A program made the translations under genes and the position numbers. This document shows, piece after piece, positions 25,658 through 33,440 of a stretch of DNA of 64,000 bases. Within the stretch, counting starts at the first letter, position 1. The number at the start of each line of letters is the position of its first letter. The notes below the pieces were generated by a model. That model worked only from the letters and a program-made list of their open reading frames with translations, was not told where the DNA came from and made no database searches. Source of the DNA: Desulfoluna limicola (lineage in GTDB: Bacteria; Desulfobacterota; Desulfobacteria; Desulfobacterales; Desulfolunaceae); contig NZ_AP024488.1 of assembly GCF_021654575.1 (NCBI RefSeq), positions 4,859,501-4,923,500 on the forward strand. Reading direction: 5' to 3'.

Positions 25658-26176
25658 TCAGTCTTCGTCCAGCTCTTTGACTGCCGCAAAGGGTGGGGCG
25701 ATGCCGGCGGCAGCCAGAAGGGCGCTGAGCTCTTCAAAAAAGACCCCCATGCCGTCCACCATGGCAAGGTTGCTTACCTGGGCCGACAGATCGGTGTTCG
25801 AGGCGATCTCGCCCCCGGTGTAGCCTGTGCAGGTGGTGTTGACCCCGCAGTTGGGGCTCCCATCCATGCCGATGACCCGGGCAATGATGCACCCGTCTTG
25901 CACAAGGAGCCGGAGCTGCTCAAGCACGGGGGAGAGGAGGGTGCGGCAGTGGGCGCGGTAAGCGGGAACATCGTACTGCTCTTTGGTCATGCCCCATCGC
26001 TTCATGCCGAGGTAGGCGAGTTCCGGGCAGGGGAGCTGGACAAGGCCCTCTCCGTTTTGGAGGCAGGGGCCAATAACCTCCCCGTAGACGCCTTGGGTTC
26101 GGGCAAGTGGATGAATTTTGGCGTTGGCGTTCAAGATGCAGTGGCACACCACCACCACGCGGCGACTTCGGTGCAT
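25658..26176 (-). CDS. TudS-related putative desulfidase (DUF523-like, CD3072 type)
   Basis: A 172-residue protein. It has the family pattern VVVVCHCILNANAKI, VQLPCPELAYLGMKRWG and VIGMDGSPNCGVNTTCTGY. The three conserved cysteines (HC, PCPE, SPNCG) fit an Fe-S cluster bound by three cysteines with a free site for sulfide, as in the thiouracil desulfurase TudS. The substrate is not known. The ATG at 26176 follows AAGGAGCCCC, so the longer frame to 26239 is rejected. It is divergent from the UGA-containing rhodanese gene; both are sulfur-handling enzymes and may share regulation. Confidence 0.85.
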   Translation of the reverse strand: MHRSRRVVVVCHCILNANAKIHPLARTQGVYGEVIGPCLQNGEGLVQLPCPELAYLGMKRWGMTKEQYDVPAYRAHCRTLLSPVLEQLRLLVQDGCIIARVIGMDGSPNCGVNTTCTGYTGGEIASNTDLSAQVSNLAMVDGMGVFFEELSALLAAAGIAPPFAAVKELDED

Positions 26177-26299
26177 GGGGCTCCTTGGGGGACAGGGTTG
26201 GGTGGGGGGCGCCCTTTTCCCTGTTTGTGGGCAGGGCAACGCCGTCTTCAGGTCGGTATGCAGAAAACCCGAACCGGGCCGGACATGTCAAATTGTTTG

Positions 26300-26338
26300 A
26301 ATAGATAATATCTTGAATGCGAATAGATATTGTCTATT
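26300..26338. promoter_or_regulatory. A/T-rich dyad between divergent sulfur genes
   Basis: AATAGATAATATC (26300-26312) and GATATTGTCTATT (26326-26338) are inverted repeats matching at 12 of 13 positions, separated by 13 bp. It may be an operator for the desulfidase gene, the rhodanese gene or both. Confidence 0.45.
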
Positions 26339-26396
26339 TGGCTGGGGCGTGCCATGTGTCGCTTTGGGGCTCTGGGATGCTAACCCCTCTGTCTCG

Positions 26397-26424
26397 TTGC
26401 AATTTCGCTTGTGTGTGGTAAACT
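26397..26424 (+). promoter_or_regulatory. Possible sigma-70 promoter for the rhodanese gene
   Basis: TTGCAA, 16-bp spacer, TAAACT, about 175 bp before the start codon. This is a pattern match only. Confidence 0.3.
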
Positions 26425-26600
26425 GATTACGTATCCTGTCGCGGATTCCCTTTCCCATCCGGCCCCCCTTTCCCTTTCGCTGTTGCTCAGCATTTTTCCC
26501 TCTGTGGCGGCATCTTTTGACCACGATCGATCGTATCCGTTCCCGCCGGGTGAGCCTCACATCACCCGCCCACATCGACCCCCATCCCTGGAGGTAGATC

Positions 26601-26924
26601 ATGACCGATGTTCCCCGAATCTCCCCTGGAGAGATGCGAGGCAAGCTTCTTCAGAAGAAAGCGTTGCTTGTCTGCGCCTACGAGACAGACGAAAAATTCA
26701 AGCAGGTGCAGCTGAACGGTGCCATCTCCCTGTCCCAGTTTGAGAAACGCCTGCCCATGCTTCCCAAGGCTTCTGAGATTGTTTTTTACTGCGCCTGAAC
26801 AGATGAACACAGTGCCGCAGGTCTTGCGGCCAAAATGATCGAGGGGGGGTTCCCCAATGCGAAGGCCCTCAAAGGCGGGGTGGATGGATGGAGGGAGGCG
26901 GGCTTTTCGGTGCTGTCGTCCTGA
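26601..26924 (+). CDS. Rhodanese-like selenoprotein (in-frame UGA as selenocysteine)
   Basis: A 107-residue single rhodanese domain if the TGA at 26796-26798 is read as selenocysteine. Before it the protein runs from MTDVPRISPGEMRGKLL through ALLVCAYETDEKFKQVQLNG to EIVFYCA. After it the same frame continues TDEHSAAGLAAKMIEGGFPN, then AKALKGGVDGWREAGFSVLS, then a final S and TGA at 26922. That is the normal rhodanese active-site loop and C-terminal half. The UGA sits in the active-site loop just after IVFYCA, where I expect the catalytic cysteine of this subgroup. A hairpin with loop GGTCT lies 15 bases downstream. GGAGGTAGATC precedes the ATG. Expected role: persulfide or selenide transfer. 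Confidence 0.87.
26814..26830 (+). promoter_or_regulatory. Candidate bacterial SECIS hairpin
   Basis: GCCGCA (26814-26819), loop GGTCT (26820-26824), TGCGGC (26825-26830). The GCAGGTCT core equals the apical loop of the E. coli fdhF SECIS as I remember it, and the loop starts 22 nt after the UGA (19 nt in fdhF). It lies within the coding sequence, as expected for bacterial SelB-binding elements. Confidence 0.8.
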
Positions 26925-27048
26925 GGTTGTCCATGGTGTGATCTTGGGTGTGGGGTGCTCGGTGTGTTCTCCGTGGTTTCGGGTGCCCCGGTGGTCCGCG
27001 TTCCCGTGGGCTCACCCTGCAACGTCAGCGAAACCCTGGGCATGCTTT

Positions 27049-28431
27049 TTAAGCTTCCACGAGTTTCATGGTGCGCCAGGGGCCCCGGGCGTAGCGCAGC
27101 ACGGTGGCGATGCAGAGGCTGGCGATGTAGAGGGTGGGGCAGCACCAGGCGAAGGTGAGGCCGTACCCCAGAAAAAGGACGCCAACGGTGGCTGGAAGGA
27201 TCATGAGGCACAGGGCACAGCAAAGGGTGGCCCACATGATGTAGCGGGTATCGCCTGCCCCTGAAAGGGCCCCTGAGTAGACAAACCCCACGGTATCGAA
27301 AAAGAGGTAGAAGACCACGAACCGGAGACAGACGACCCCGGCTTCCCGGACAGGCGCAAAATCGGCGGGGTTGCCGGCGCTGGGGGCAAAGAGGTTGATG
27401 AGGGGCTCCGGGGCAAAAAGAAAGAGCGCGCACAAGGGGACCACATACACCAGGGCGAGGTGGAGGGAGGCCCCGGTGACGGATTCTGCTTTGGGGACCT
27501 GGTTTTCCCCCAGGTGATTGCCCACAAGGACGCTGGTTCCGCTTGAGAAGGCGTAGAGGGGCATGAAGGCCAGGGAGTTGATGGACAGGGCAATGTTGGA
27601 AGCGGCCAGGGCGGTCTCGCCGAGGCGGCCCACGAGAAAGACGAAGAAGGTGAAGGCAAAAATATCGAGGAAGAGGTGCATGCCGCCGGGAAGGCCGTAT
27701 TGAAGCAGCTTTTTGAACATCTCCGGCACCGGTGCCCAGCGGGTGAGCCCCAACGCCCGGTGGTCTTCACGGGTGATCACCAGGCCGGCAAAGAGAAGAA
27801 AGATCAGGGCCGAAGAACAAACGGTGGCAAGGCCTGCCCCGAAGATGCCCAGCTCCGGGAAGGGGCCGATGCCGTTGATTAAGGCATAGTCCAGGGGGAT
27901 GTTCATCACCATGCCGAGAAGGTTCACCAGCATGACGGGCCGGGTACGGCCCATGCCGGAGAAGTAGCCGGAGAGGGCGGCGCTTCCGATGCTGAAGAAG
28001 GCGCCCAGGCAAAGGGTTCGAAAGTAGATGCGCTCAAAGGTGGCGATGGTTTCGCCGTGGCCTGCCAGGTCAAAGAGGGGCCGGGCCAGAAGGGAGAAAC
28101 CGGCCATGATCAGGGCACCGATCAGGCTGAGCCAGAGCCCCTGCCAGAGACAGCTTCCGATGCGGTCCTCCAGCTTGGCACCCCGGTACTGGGAGATAAA
28201 GACACTGACGTAGCCGACGGTGCCGAGAAACAGGGAGAGGGGGAGAAAGTAGGCGATGCCGGCAGGGGTGGCGGCGGCCACTTCCGTCACCGAGTGATTC
28301 CCCACAAAGATGCGGTCCGTAAACTCCATCACCGTGGTGGAGGCCATGCCCGCCACTAGGGGAAGGCTGATGGTCAGGACTTGTCGGTAGTCGCTGGTGT
28401 GGGCTGTGGGGCCTTTCAAGATACCTTTCAA
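27049..28431 (-). CDS. MATE-family multidrug/cation efflux protein
   Basis: A 460-residue inner-membrane antiporter with about twelve membrane segments in two related halves. Signature stretches include LPLVAGMASTTVMEFTDRIF near the N-terminus and FSSGTSVLVGNHLGENQVPK at the start of the second half. The best start is TTG at 28431, preceded by AGAGGTTCTTCA: it gives the usual family length and N-terminus, and the open frame further upstream is proline-rich and unlike a MATE protein. The substrate is unknown. Confidence 0.88.
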   Translation of the reverse strand: MKGILKGPTAHTSDYRQVLTISLPLVAGMASTTVMEFTDRIFVGNHSVTEVAAATPAGIAYFLPLSLFLGTVGYVSVFISQYRGAKLEDRIGSCLWQGLWLSLIGALIMAGFSLLARPLFDLAGHGETIATFERIYFRTLCLGAFFSIGSAALSGYFSGMGRTRPVMLVNLLGMVMNIPLDYALINGIGPFPELGIFGAGLATVCSSALIFLLFAGLVITREDHRALGLTRWAPVPEMFKKLLQYGLPGGMHLFLDIFAFTFFVFLVGRLGETALAASNIALSINSLAFMPLYAFSSGTSVLVGNHLGENQVPKAESVTGASLHLALVYVVPLCALFLFAPEPLINLFAPSAGNPADFAPVREAGVVCLRFVVFYLFFDTVGFVYSGALSGAGDTRYIMWATLCCALCLMILPATVGVLFLGYGLTFAWCCPTLYIASLCIATVLRYARGPWRTMKLVEA

Positions 28432-28870
28432 TGAAGAACCTCTGAACAGGAAGTGGGTGACAGGGGGTTCGCCTGCGCACCGAGGGTGAATCAATGGGTG
28501 AGCACGCCTTGGGGCGTCCGGGGCCAAGGGGGCAACGGGTGCCGGCAGGGACAGCACGGAGCATCGCAAATTGTTTTGTATGCGAAGGACTGGTGGGTGC
28601 TATCGACGCTCGGCGTGACCTGTTGATGGGTAGAGGGGGAGGTGCTTCTGGGTCATGGCTGTGTGCTCCGGTGGTATGCCCTTGTGAGGACGCGGTTGAC
28701 GTGCAATTCCCTTTGAATAGACACTTCTATGAATGAAGTCAACGCTTATCGTTCGGGTCGGGTGGCGGGTGGATGCGGCGGGGAACAAAAAGGATAAGAG
28801 TGGCGATACATGGCGGGCAGCCCCAAAGGGGGCCGTCGGGTTGAAGCATGGCAACGTGACGCCCATAAAA
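28432..28870. other. Intergenic region upstream of the MATE gene
   Basis: Mixed-composition sequence without a convincing gene. It should contain the MATE promoter. Only the terminator at 28871-28910 is clear at its edge. Confidence 0.4.
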
Positions 28871-28910
28871 AAAACCGGCGTGCACACCAGTTACGGTGCA
28901 CGCCGGTTTT
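28871..28910. terminator. Strong bidirectional hairpin terminator
   Basis: AAAACCGGCGTGCAC (28871-28885) pairs perfectly with GTGCACGCCGGTTTT (28896-28910) around a 10-base loop, with A8 before and TTTT after. No gene is adjacent on either side within 200 bp, so what it terminates is unclear. Confidence 0.75.
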
Positions 28911-28935
28911 GTCTTTAAGGGAACGATTCAGCGTT

Positions 28936-29123
28936 GCCTCCGACGGCGGGTTTACAATGCTTAAGCCTCCTCTGCACGTCAGGTTGCCCTGACAGCCGGG
29001 GAAGACGACTCCCATGAAAAACCGTGATTCACGGGCCCGTCAGCGAATGTGAAGAGCCCGAGAAACGAGGGCTCAGAGCATTCGCCACCCGCTTTCAAGG
29101 TGGCACACCTTGCCGCCGGAGGC
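28936..29123. repeat. Intergenic structured element before the hydroxyacid dehydrogenase 3' end
   Basis: Left end GCCTCCGACGGCGGG (28936-28950). Right copy: palindrome ACGGGCCCGT, stem GCGAATG (29043-29049) with CATTCGC (29079-29085), inner GAGCCC-GAGAAACGA-GGGCTC (29054-29074), hairpin CAAGGTG-GCA-CACCTTG (29096-29112), end GCCGCCGGAGGC. Confidence 0.85.
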
Positions 29124-29147
29124 CTTTTTGATCTGAATTGATAGATA

Positions 29148-30155
29148 CTACCTGAGAATGCCCGACTCCACGCGGTTGACGTTGTCGGTGCCGGTGAGGA
29201 CCATGGCCTGGACCAGCTGGGTGTGGAGGGTCTCGATGTAGGTCTCCACCCCCTGCTGCAGGCCGCCCACGGCAGCGATGGAGAAGGGGCGTCCGATCAT
29301 CACCCCGTGGGCGCCCAGGGCCAGCATTTTCAGGATGTCGCCTCCGCTTCGGATGCCGCCGTCCACGAGAATGGTCATCTCGCCGCCAACGGCTTCGGCG
29401 ATCTCGGGCAGCACCTCGGCGGTGCCCGGGGTGGAGTCCAGCACCCTGCCGCCGTGGTTGGAGACCACAATGGCATCGGCTCCGGCCTCTTTGGCGCAGA
29501 GGGCGTCATGAACGGTCATTACCCCTTTGAGGATGAACTTCATGGAGGTGCTCTTGATGACCTTGGAGAGGTCGTCAACGGTCATGGGGGTGACGGGGCG
29601 TCCCATCTTGGCCAGGGTGACGAGGCCCGCGGCGTCGATATCGACACCAAAAACGGATGCACCGGTCGCCTCGGCCTTTTCGAGCTTTTCAAAAAACTCT
29701 TTCTCTTCCCAGGGCTTGATAAAGCCAATGCCGTGTCCACCGGCTTTTTTGATGGCGGCATAGCCCGCTTCGTGAATGACGGGGGGAACCCCGTCTCCGG
29801 TGCAGCCGATGAGCCCTTTGGCTTTGCAACCGCTGACAATGGCGTCGATGTAGTCCTCTTCGGACACACCGCCGCCCATGTTGAAGGAGACGCCACCGAT
29901 GGGGGCGGCCATGAGGGGCATGGAAAGCGAGAGGCCGAGGAACTCGGTTTCGGTGACGGGCTCTTTGACGTTGTGGACGAGCTTCATGTTGAAGCGCATC
30001 GCATCAAGGGCCTCCATGTTGGCGACAAAGGCCGAGCCGGTTCCCAGGCCGCCCATGCCCGGGACCTCTCCGGCACATGCCTTGCCGTTGCAGACGGGGC
30101 AGACCCGGCAGTAACCCTTCATTTTCTCTTTGGCAGATTTTCTGATCTCTTGCAT
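29148..30155 (-). CDS. FMN-dependent alpha-hydroxyacid dehydrogenase (lactate-type)
   Basis: A 335-residue TIM-barrel flavoenzyme. It has the FMN and substrate motifs VVSNHGGRVLDSTPG and TILVDGGIRSGGDILKMLAL, then GAHGVMIGRPFSIAAVGG. The N-terminus carries a cysteine cluster, C-R-V-C-P-V-C-N-G-K-A-C, not found in classical lactate oxidases, which may bind Fe-S or zinc. It should oxidise a 2-hydroxyacid such as lactate or glycolate. GGGAG precedes the ATG. Two copies of the palindrome found at the GntR gene start lie 46-91 bp upstream, so that regulator very likely controls it. Confidence 0.88.
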   Translation of the reverse strand: MQEIRKSAKEKMKGYCRVCPVCNGKACAGEVPGMGGLGTGSAFVANMEALDAMRFNMKLVHNVKEPVTETEFLGLSLSMPLMAAPIGGVSFNMGGGVSEEDYIDAIVSGCKAKGLIGCTGDGVPPVIHEAGYAAIKKAGGHGIGFIKPWEEKEFFEKLEKAEATGASVFGVDIDAAGLVTLAKMGRPVTPMTVDDLSKVIKSTSMKFILKGVMTVHDALCAKEAGADAIVVSNHGGRVLDSTPGTAEVLPEIAEAVGGEMTILVDGGIRSGGDILKMLALGAHGVMIGRPFSIAAVGGLQQGVETYIETLHTQLVQAMVLTGTDNVNRVESGILR

Positions 30156-30200
30156 TGTGTGCTCCCTATCTTAAAAGAGACGTTCCCTGGAATTGGTTTT

Positions 30201-30213
30201 TTGGTCATACCAA
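30201..30213. promoter_or_regulatory. GntR-type operator, site 1, upstream of the hydroxyacid dehydrogenase
   Basis: TTGGTCATACCAA, identical to 891-903 at the GntR regulator start. Confidence 0.8.
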
Positions 30214-30232
30214 TCGGTTCAAATGTGGCTTT

Positions 30233-30245
30233 TTGGTATGACCAA
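30233..30245. promoter_or_regulatory. GntR-type operator, site 2
   Basis: TTGGTATGACCAA, the exact reverse complement of site 1. Centres are 32 bp apart, close to the 31-bp spacing at the regulator gene. Confidence 0.8.
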
Positions 30246-30366
30246 TATCATTTTGTGAAACTCAGTTCAACTCCAAAAGCAGAAATAAGAGGTGCTCGGA
30301 TCCGGCACCTTGAATTATCGTAACGGTTCCGTCTGTGTTCCATGGTCAAAGAGCAGGCAAATGTCT

Positions 30367-30528
30367 GCCTCCGGCGGCAAGGTGTGCCACCTTGACAGCA
30401 GATTGCGGATGGGCGTTGCCCCCCGTTCCTCGGGGCAAACCCCATCCGCCTTGAGTGCGGAGATGAAGCAGGGCGTTTTGTTAAGACCTGTTTTTAAACG
30501 TTTAAGCCCCGGCAGGACCGCCGGAGGC
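30367..30528. repeat. Composite intergenic element
   Basis: GCCTCCGGCGGC, hairpin CAAGGTG-TGC-CACCTTG, outer stem GCGGATGGG (30405-30413) with CCCATCCGC (30441-30449), inner TTGCCCC...CGTTCCTC-GGGGCAA, then a GACCTGTTTTTAAACG module, ending CCGCCGGAGGC. Confidence 0.85.
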
Positions 30529-30673
30529 GATATGACGTTGAGCAGTGACAGGGGGGGGCCTAACCCTGGATCAAGGGGCTGGGTCTCTGTTGGGGGGGGG
30601 CTTTTGCGTCGATACTGGGCGAGGGGCCGAGACACTGAAAGGGGGCCGTGCGCCTGCGGCCCCCCTTCAGCAC
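30529..30673. other. G-rich spacer after the composite element
   Basis: About 145 bp with runs of six to eight G and inverted GGGGGC/GCCCCC pieces next to the stop of the Fe-S protein gene. No gene seen. Confidence 0.3.
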
Positions 30674-31675
30674 TCAGTGTGCTGCTGCTCCGGGTATAAA
30701 ATCGGTGGGTCGGGCCGTCACCAGGGTAATGGCCCTTTCGGGACAGGCTGATGCGCAGAGGCCGCATCCCATGCAGAAATCGGTGTTCACAAGAGCCGTA
30801 TCGCTGTCCAGGGTGATGGCGAGGAAGGGGCACCTCTCGATGCACCTCTCGCAGGCGATGCAGGCCTCTTTCGTGATGCGGGCGGAAAAACGACTGGGGT
30901 CGGCAAGTTTGAGTCGCTCTTTGATGATGAGGGGAAGCACCTGACAACAGCAGGTGCAGCAGTTGCAGATGAAATGCCCGGCGTGGGCTTTGTTCATGGT
31001 GACCTGCACGAGCCCGGCTTCCCGGCACAGGGCAAGGGTCTCAAGGGCTTCGTCTGTTGAGAGCTGCCGGCCTGTTCCCCGGTCCAGGGTGTAGCGGGCG
31101 GCGTTGTCCACCTGGATGCAGACCTGCAAGGGGTTGTCGCATTTTTGGGCGATGACCCGGCAGGTGCAGGGCGTGACGGCAAGGACCTCCGCCCCTTTTA
31201 TGATGGCCTGGGCGCTGTCCACATCCAAAATGGTCTGGGTGCCGGTGTCCACTGCCTCTTCCACGGCGATGACCCGTGTGAGGGGCTTGGGAATGAACTG
31301 GTCGGCAAGGCGGGCAAAGGTGGGCCACTCCTCTTCCATGAAGCGTTGCCAAAGGGTGTGGAAGCGTTTCGGTGCGTCGGGCCAGAGGATGGTGCCGTCG
31401 TGGAATTGCACCATGTCCCGGCACATTTTGTAGGCAACGGTTTCTTTGCGGAAGGATTTAAAGGCGAGCCCTTTTCGGTAGAGGGCCTGGCACAGGGCGG
31501 TTGTCTCAGCCATGGACCAACCGAGGCGTTCGGCAAGGGCCTCCGGGGTGCCGGGCATTGCGAGGAGGAGGGTTGCCTCGTGTTCATCGGCAATCATGGC
31601 AAAGAGCTGCGGAACAAGGGCGGAGCCTGTGAGCAGGAGCTTGTCGGTGAGTTGCTGATAAATGTCGGGTGTCAT
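30674..31675 (-). CDS. Cysteine-rich 4Fe-4S protein with C-terminal double-cluster ferredoxin domain
   Basis: A 333-residue soluble redox protein. The N-terminal 100 residues look like a winged-helix fold (PEALAERLGWSMAETTALCQ). The middle has CTCRVIAQKC plus a further Cys, then the cluster CNCCTCCC. The C-terminus is a 2[4Fe-4S] ferredoxin domain (CIACERCIERCP and CMGCGLCASACP). Similar proteins occur in anaerobes, but I do not know the reaction. The ATG at 31675 follows GGAGACTGCC; a TTG 21 bp upstream is less likely. The nearest gene upstream is hypB, 183 bp away. Confidence 0.8.
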   Translation of the reverse strand: MTPDIYQQLTDKLLLTGSALVPQLFAMIADEHEATLLLAMPGTPEALAERLGWSMAETTALCQALYRKGLAFKSFRKETVAYKMCRDMVQFHDGTILWPDAPKRFHTLWQRFMEEEWPTFARLADQFIPKPLTRVIAVEEAVDTGTQTILDVDSAQAIIKGAEVLAVTPCTCRVIAQKCDNPLQVCIQVDNAARYTLDRGTGRQLSTDEALETLALCREAGLVQVTMNKAHAGHFICNCCTCCCQVLPLIIKERLKLADPSRFSARITKEACIACERCIERCPFLAITLDSDTALVNTDFCMGCGLCASACPERAITLVTARPTDFIPGAAAH

Positions 31676-31858
31676 GGCAGTCTCCGCGTCGTTCAATTCG
31701 TGAGACCGGTGGGGGCCTCCAAGGGTGAAACGTATCGCTGGTACCGTCGGCGAACATTGTTATAGCATGCCCTTTGGAAAAAGCAACCCCGATTCACTCA
31801 ATCTCACTGATATAGGGAGTGATCGGGGGATGTTACTGCCTTTGAGTTGCCCTTTGCA

Positions 31859-32530
31859 TCAGCCGTTGTGGGCCAGGGTCTTCTCCCTGAGCCAGGCGAC
31901 CCAGGCGTCGATGCCTTCGCCGGTGCGGGCGGAGATTTCAAAGATGGGGCAGGTGGGGTTTACCTTGCGAACCCCCTCCTCAAATCGAGCGCGGTCAAAA
32001 TCAAACAGCTCGCAGGCATCGATCTTGTTGATAAGGACCACGTCGCAGACGGAGAACATCAGGGGGTACTTGAGGGGCTTGTCATCCCCTTCCGGTACCG
32101 ACAGGATCATGGCGTTGATGGCCGATCCCGTGTCGAACTCTGCGGGGCAGACGAGGTTTCCCACGTTTTCGAGGAGGATGAGGTCATAGGCTTCGGACCC
32201 GATGGCGGATAGGCCGTCCCCCACCATGGTGGCGTCCAGGTGGCAGAATCCCCCGGTGCGCATCTGAATGGCGGTGATGCCGGTGGCGGCCACTTTTTCC
32301 GCATCCACCGTGGAGTCGATGTCTGCCTCTAAGACACCTATCTTCAGTGTCTCCTTGAGCCGTTCGGTGGTCTGGATCACTGTGGTGGTCTTTCCCGCCC
32401 CCGGGGATGCCATGAGGTTCATCAGGAAGGTCTTCTCTTCCTTTAACCGGGCTCGAAGCGCTTCGGCCACCTTCTTGTTATCATCCAGTACATTCTCTTT
32501 GACCTCGATGAGCCTGACGCTGTCGCCCAT
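31859..32530 (-). CDS. hypB: Nickel-insertion GTPase HypB
   Basis: A 223-residue GTPase for nickel delivery to [NiFe]-hydrogenase. It has P-loop ASPGAGKTTTV, the metal-site segment MRTGGFCHLDATMV, VLINKIDACELF (NKxD) and a SIMIBI-class fold. It lacks the N-terminal CxxCGC motif and the histidine-rich stretch seen in some HypB. GGAGGCACA precedes the ATG. It follows hypA by 49 bp. No hydrogenase structural gene is in the window. Confidence 0.94.
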   Translation of the reverse strand: MGDSVRLIEVKENVLDDNKKVAEALRARLKEEKTFLMNLMASPGAGKTTTVIQTTERLKETLKIGVLEADIDSTVDAEKVAATGITAIQMRTGGFCHLDATMVGDGLSAIGSEAYDLILLENVGNLVCPAEFDTGSAINAMILSVPEGDDKPLKYPLMFSVCDVVLINKIDACELFDFDRARFEEGVRKVNPTCPIFEISARTGEGIDAWVAWLREKTLAHNG

Positions 32531-32579
32531 TGTGCCTCCTGTGTGGTGTGGTTCTGGCTAGGCAGAACCCTGTCCGTCG

Positions 32580-32930
32580 CTACTGCGCGACCATGTTCTT
32601 GACATAATACTCTTTGCCGGAGAGGATCTCGCCCCCCTGCCCGCCACAATGGGTGCAGGAGCCGAAGGTGTCCGTTCCGGGTTCCGTGGTGAACTCTTTT
32701 TCACACCCGGCGCAGCGCATCACCACGTCTCCCCACTCAATCTCAAGCTTTGCCCCGTCGGCCACGGTGCCCTTGGTGAGGTAGTCGAAGTAGTGCTGCA
32801 TCCATTTTTCCTCCAGGTCGCTGAGTTTGCCCACCTGAAGCTGGATGGCCACCACCTTGCTCACGTTGTTCATGACCGCGTGCTTCATCACAACCTTTAA
32901 GATGCCGTTCATCACCGGCAGTTCATGCAT
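32580..32930 (-). CDS. hypA: Nickel-insertion protein HypA
   Basis: A 116-residue metallochaperone. The nickel-binding N-terminus is MHELPV (H2), and the zinc site is C73-x2-C76 and C92-x2-C95. It works with HypB. The ATG at 32930 follows GGAGAATCCC; the longer frame to 33164 runs through an intergenic repeat and is rejected. Confidence 0.93.
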   Translation of the reverse strand: MHELPVMNGILKVVMKHAVMNNVSKVVAIQLQVGKLSDLEEKWMQHYFDYLTKGTVADGAKLEIEWGDVVMRCAGCEKEFTTEPGTDTFGSCTHCGGQGGEILSGKEYYVKNMVAQ

Positions 32931-32959
32931 GGGATTCTCCTGTTGTTTCTTTGAAAAAT

Positions 32960-33058
32960 GCCTCCGGCGGCAAGGTGTGCCACCTTGAAAGCGGGGTGCG
33001 GATGCTCCCACCCCTCGTTCCTCGTGGGTGATCACATTCGCCGACGGGCTACGCCCGT
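32960..33058 (+). repeat. Intergenic structured element upstream of hypA
   Basis: GCCTCCGGCGGC, hairpin CAAGGTG-TGC-CACCTTG (32971-32987), outer stem GCGGATG (32998-33004) with CATTCGC (33035-33041), inner CCCAC (33008-33012) with GTGGG (33024-33028) around a CTCGTTCCTC loop, end ACGGGCT-A-CGCCCGT. Confidence 0.88.
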
Positions 33059-33385
33059 GATGGAAATGGACAGTGTCCGCAGTTTTGAGTCGCCTGTGAA
33101 TTACGTGACTCTTCACCTGATGACTCTGCGGGGCCAGCCCCCCAGCGATGCCATTGCGGCTCACTCCAAGGGGCGATGGGTGAGGCGGTTCAGTTTTACG
33201 TTACGAGGCCGAAGCGCATTTCCGCTTTCGAGTGTTCTTGCCCAATGTGGCTCCGCCGACGGATTTAATCCGGTTAAAGTCAAGCCGAATCGGAGTGCCT
33301 TGCCTCATGTCCACGTGAACGATGAAAACGGCATCTCCTGCGGAGGCGGTTGCACCACATCTCCCTTTGCGCGGAGACACCCTTC
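33059..33385. other. Gap between the two element copies upstream of hypA
   Basis: No gene seen. CCTGATGACTC (about 33116) resembles a fragment of a fluoride riboswitch, but the rest of the fold is absent. Confidence 0.3.
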
Positions 33386-33433
33386 ACGCATTCGCAATAG
33401 GGTTTCAAGGTGCCCCCACCTTGCCGCCGGAGG
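33386..33433 (-). repeat. Right end of intergenic element after nitroreductase gene
   Basis: CACGCATTCGC then hairpin CAAGGTG-CCCC-CACCTTG (33406-33423) and GCCGCCGGAGG. The stem partner of CATTCGC is not clear here. Confidence 0.7.
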
Positions 33434-33440
33434 GTCGCTT

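Noticed and set aside
26601-26798. A complete 65-residue protein ending at the UGA
   Set aside because: The frame continues with clear rhodanese sequence and the UGA falls in the active-site loop. Truncation at that point would remove the catalytic residue.
33100-33140. A fluoride riboswitch (CTGATGACTC motif)
   Set aside because: Only the 3' half resembles it. The GGNGATGG part and the pseudoknot strand are missing, and no fluoride gene follows.
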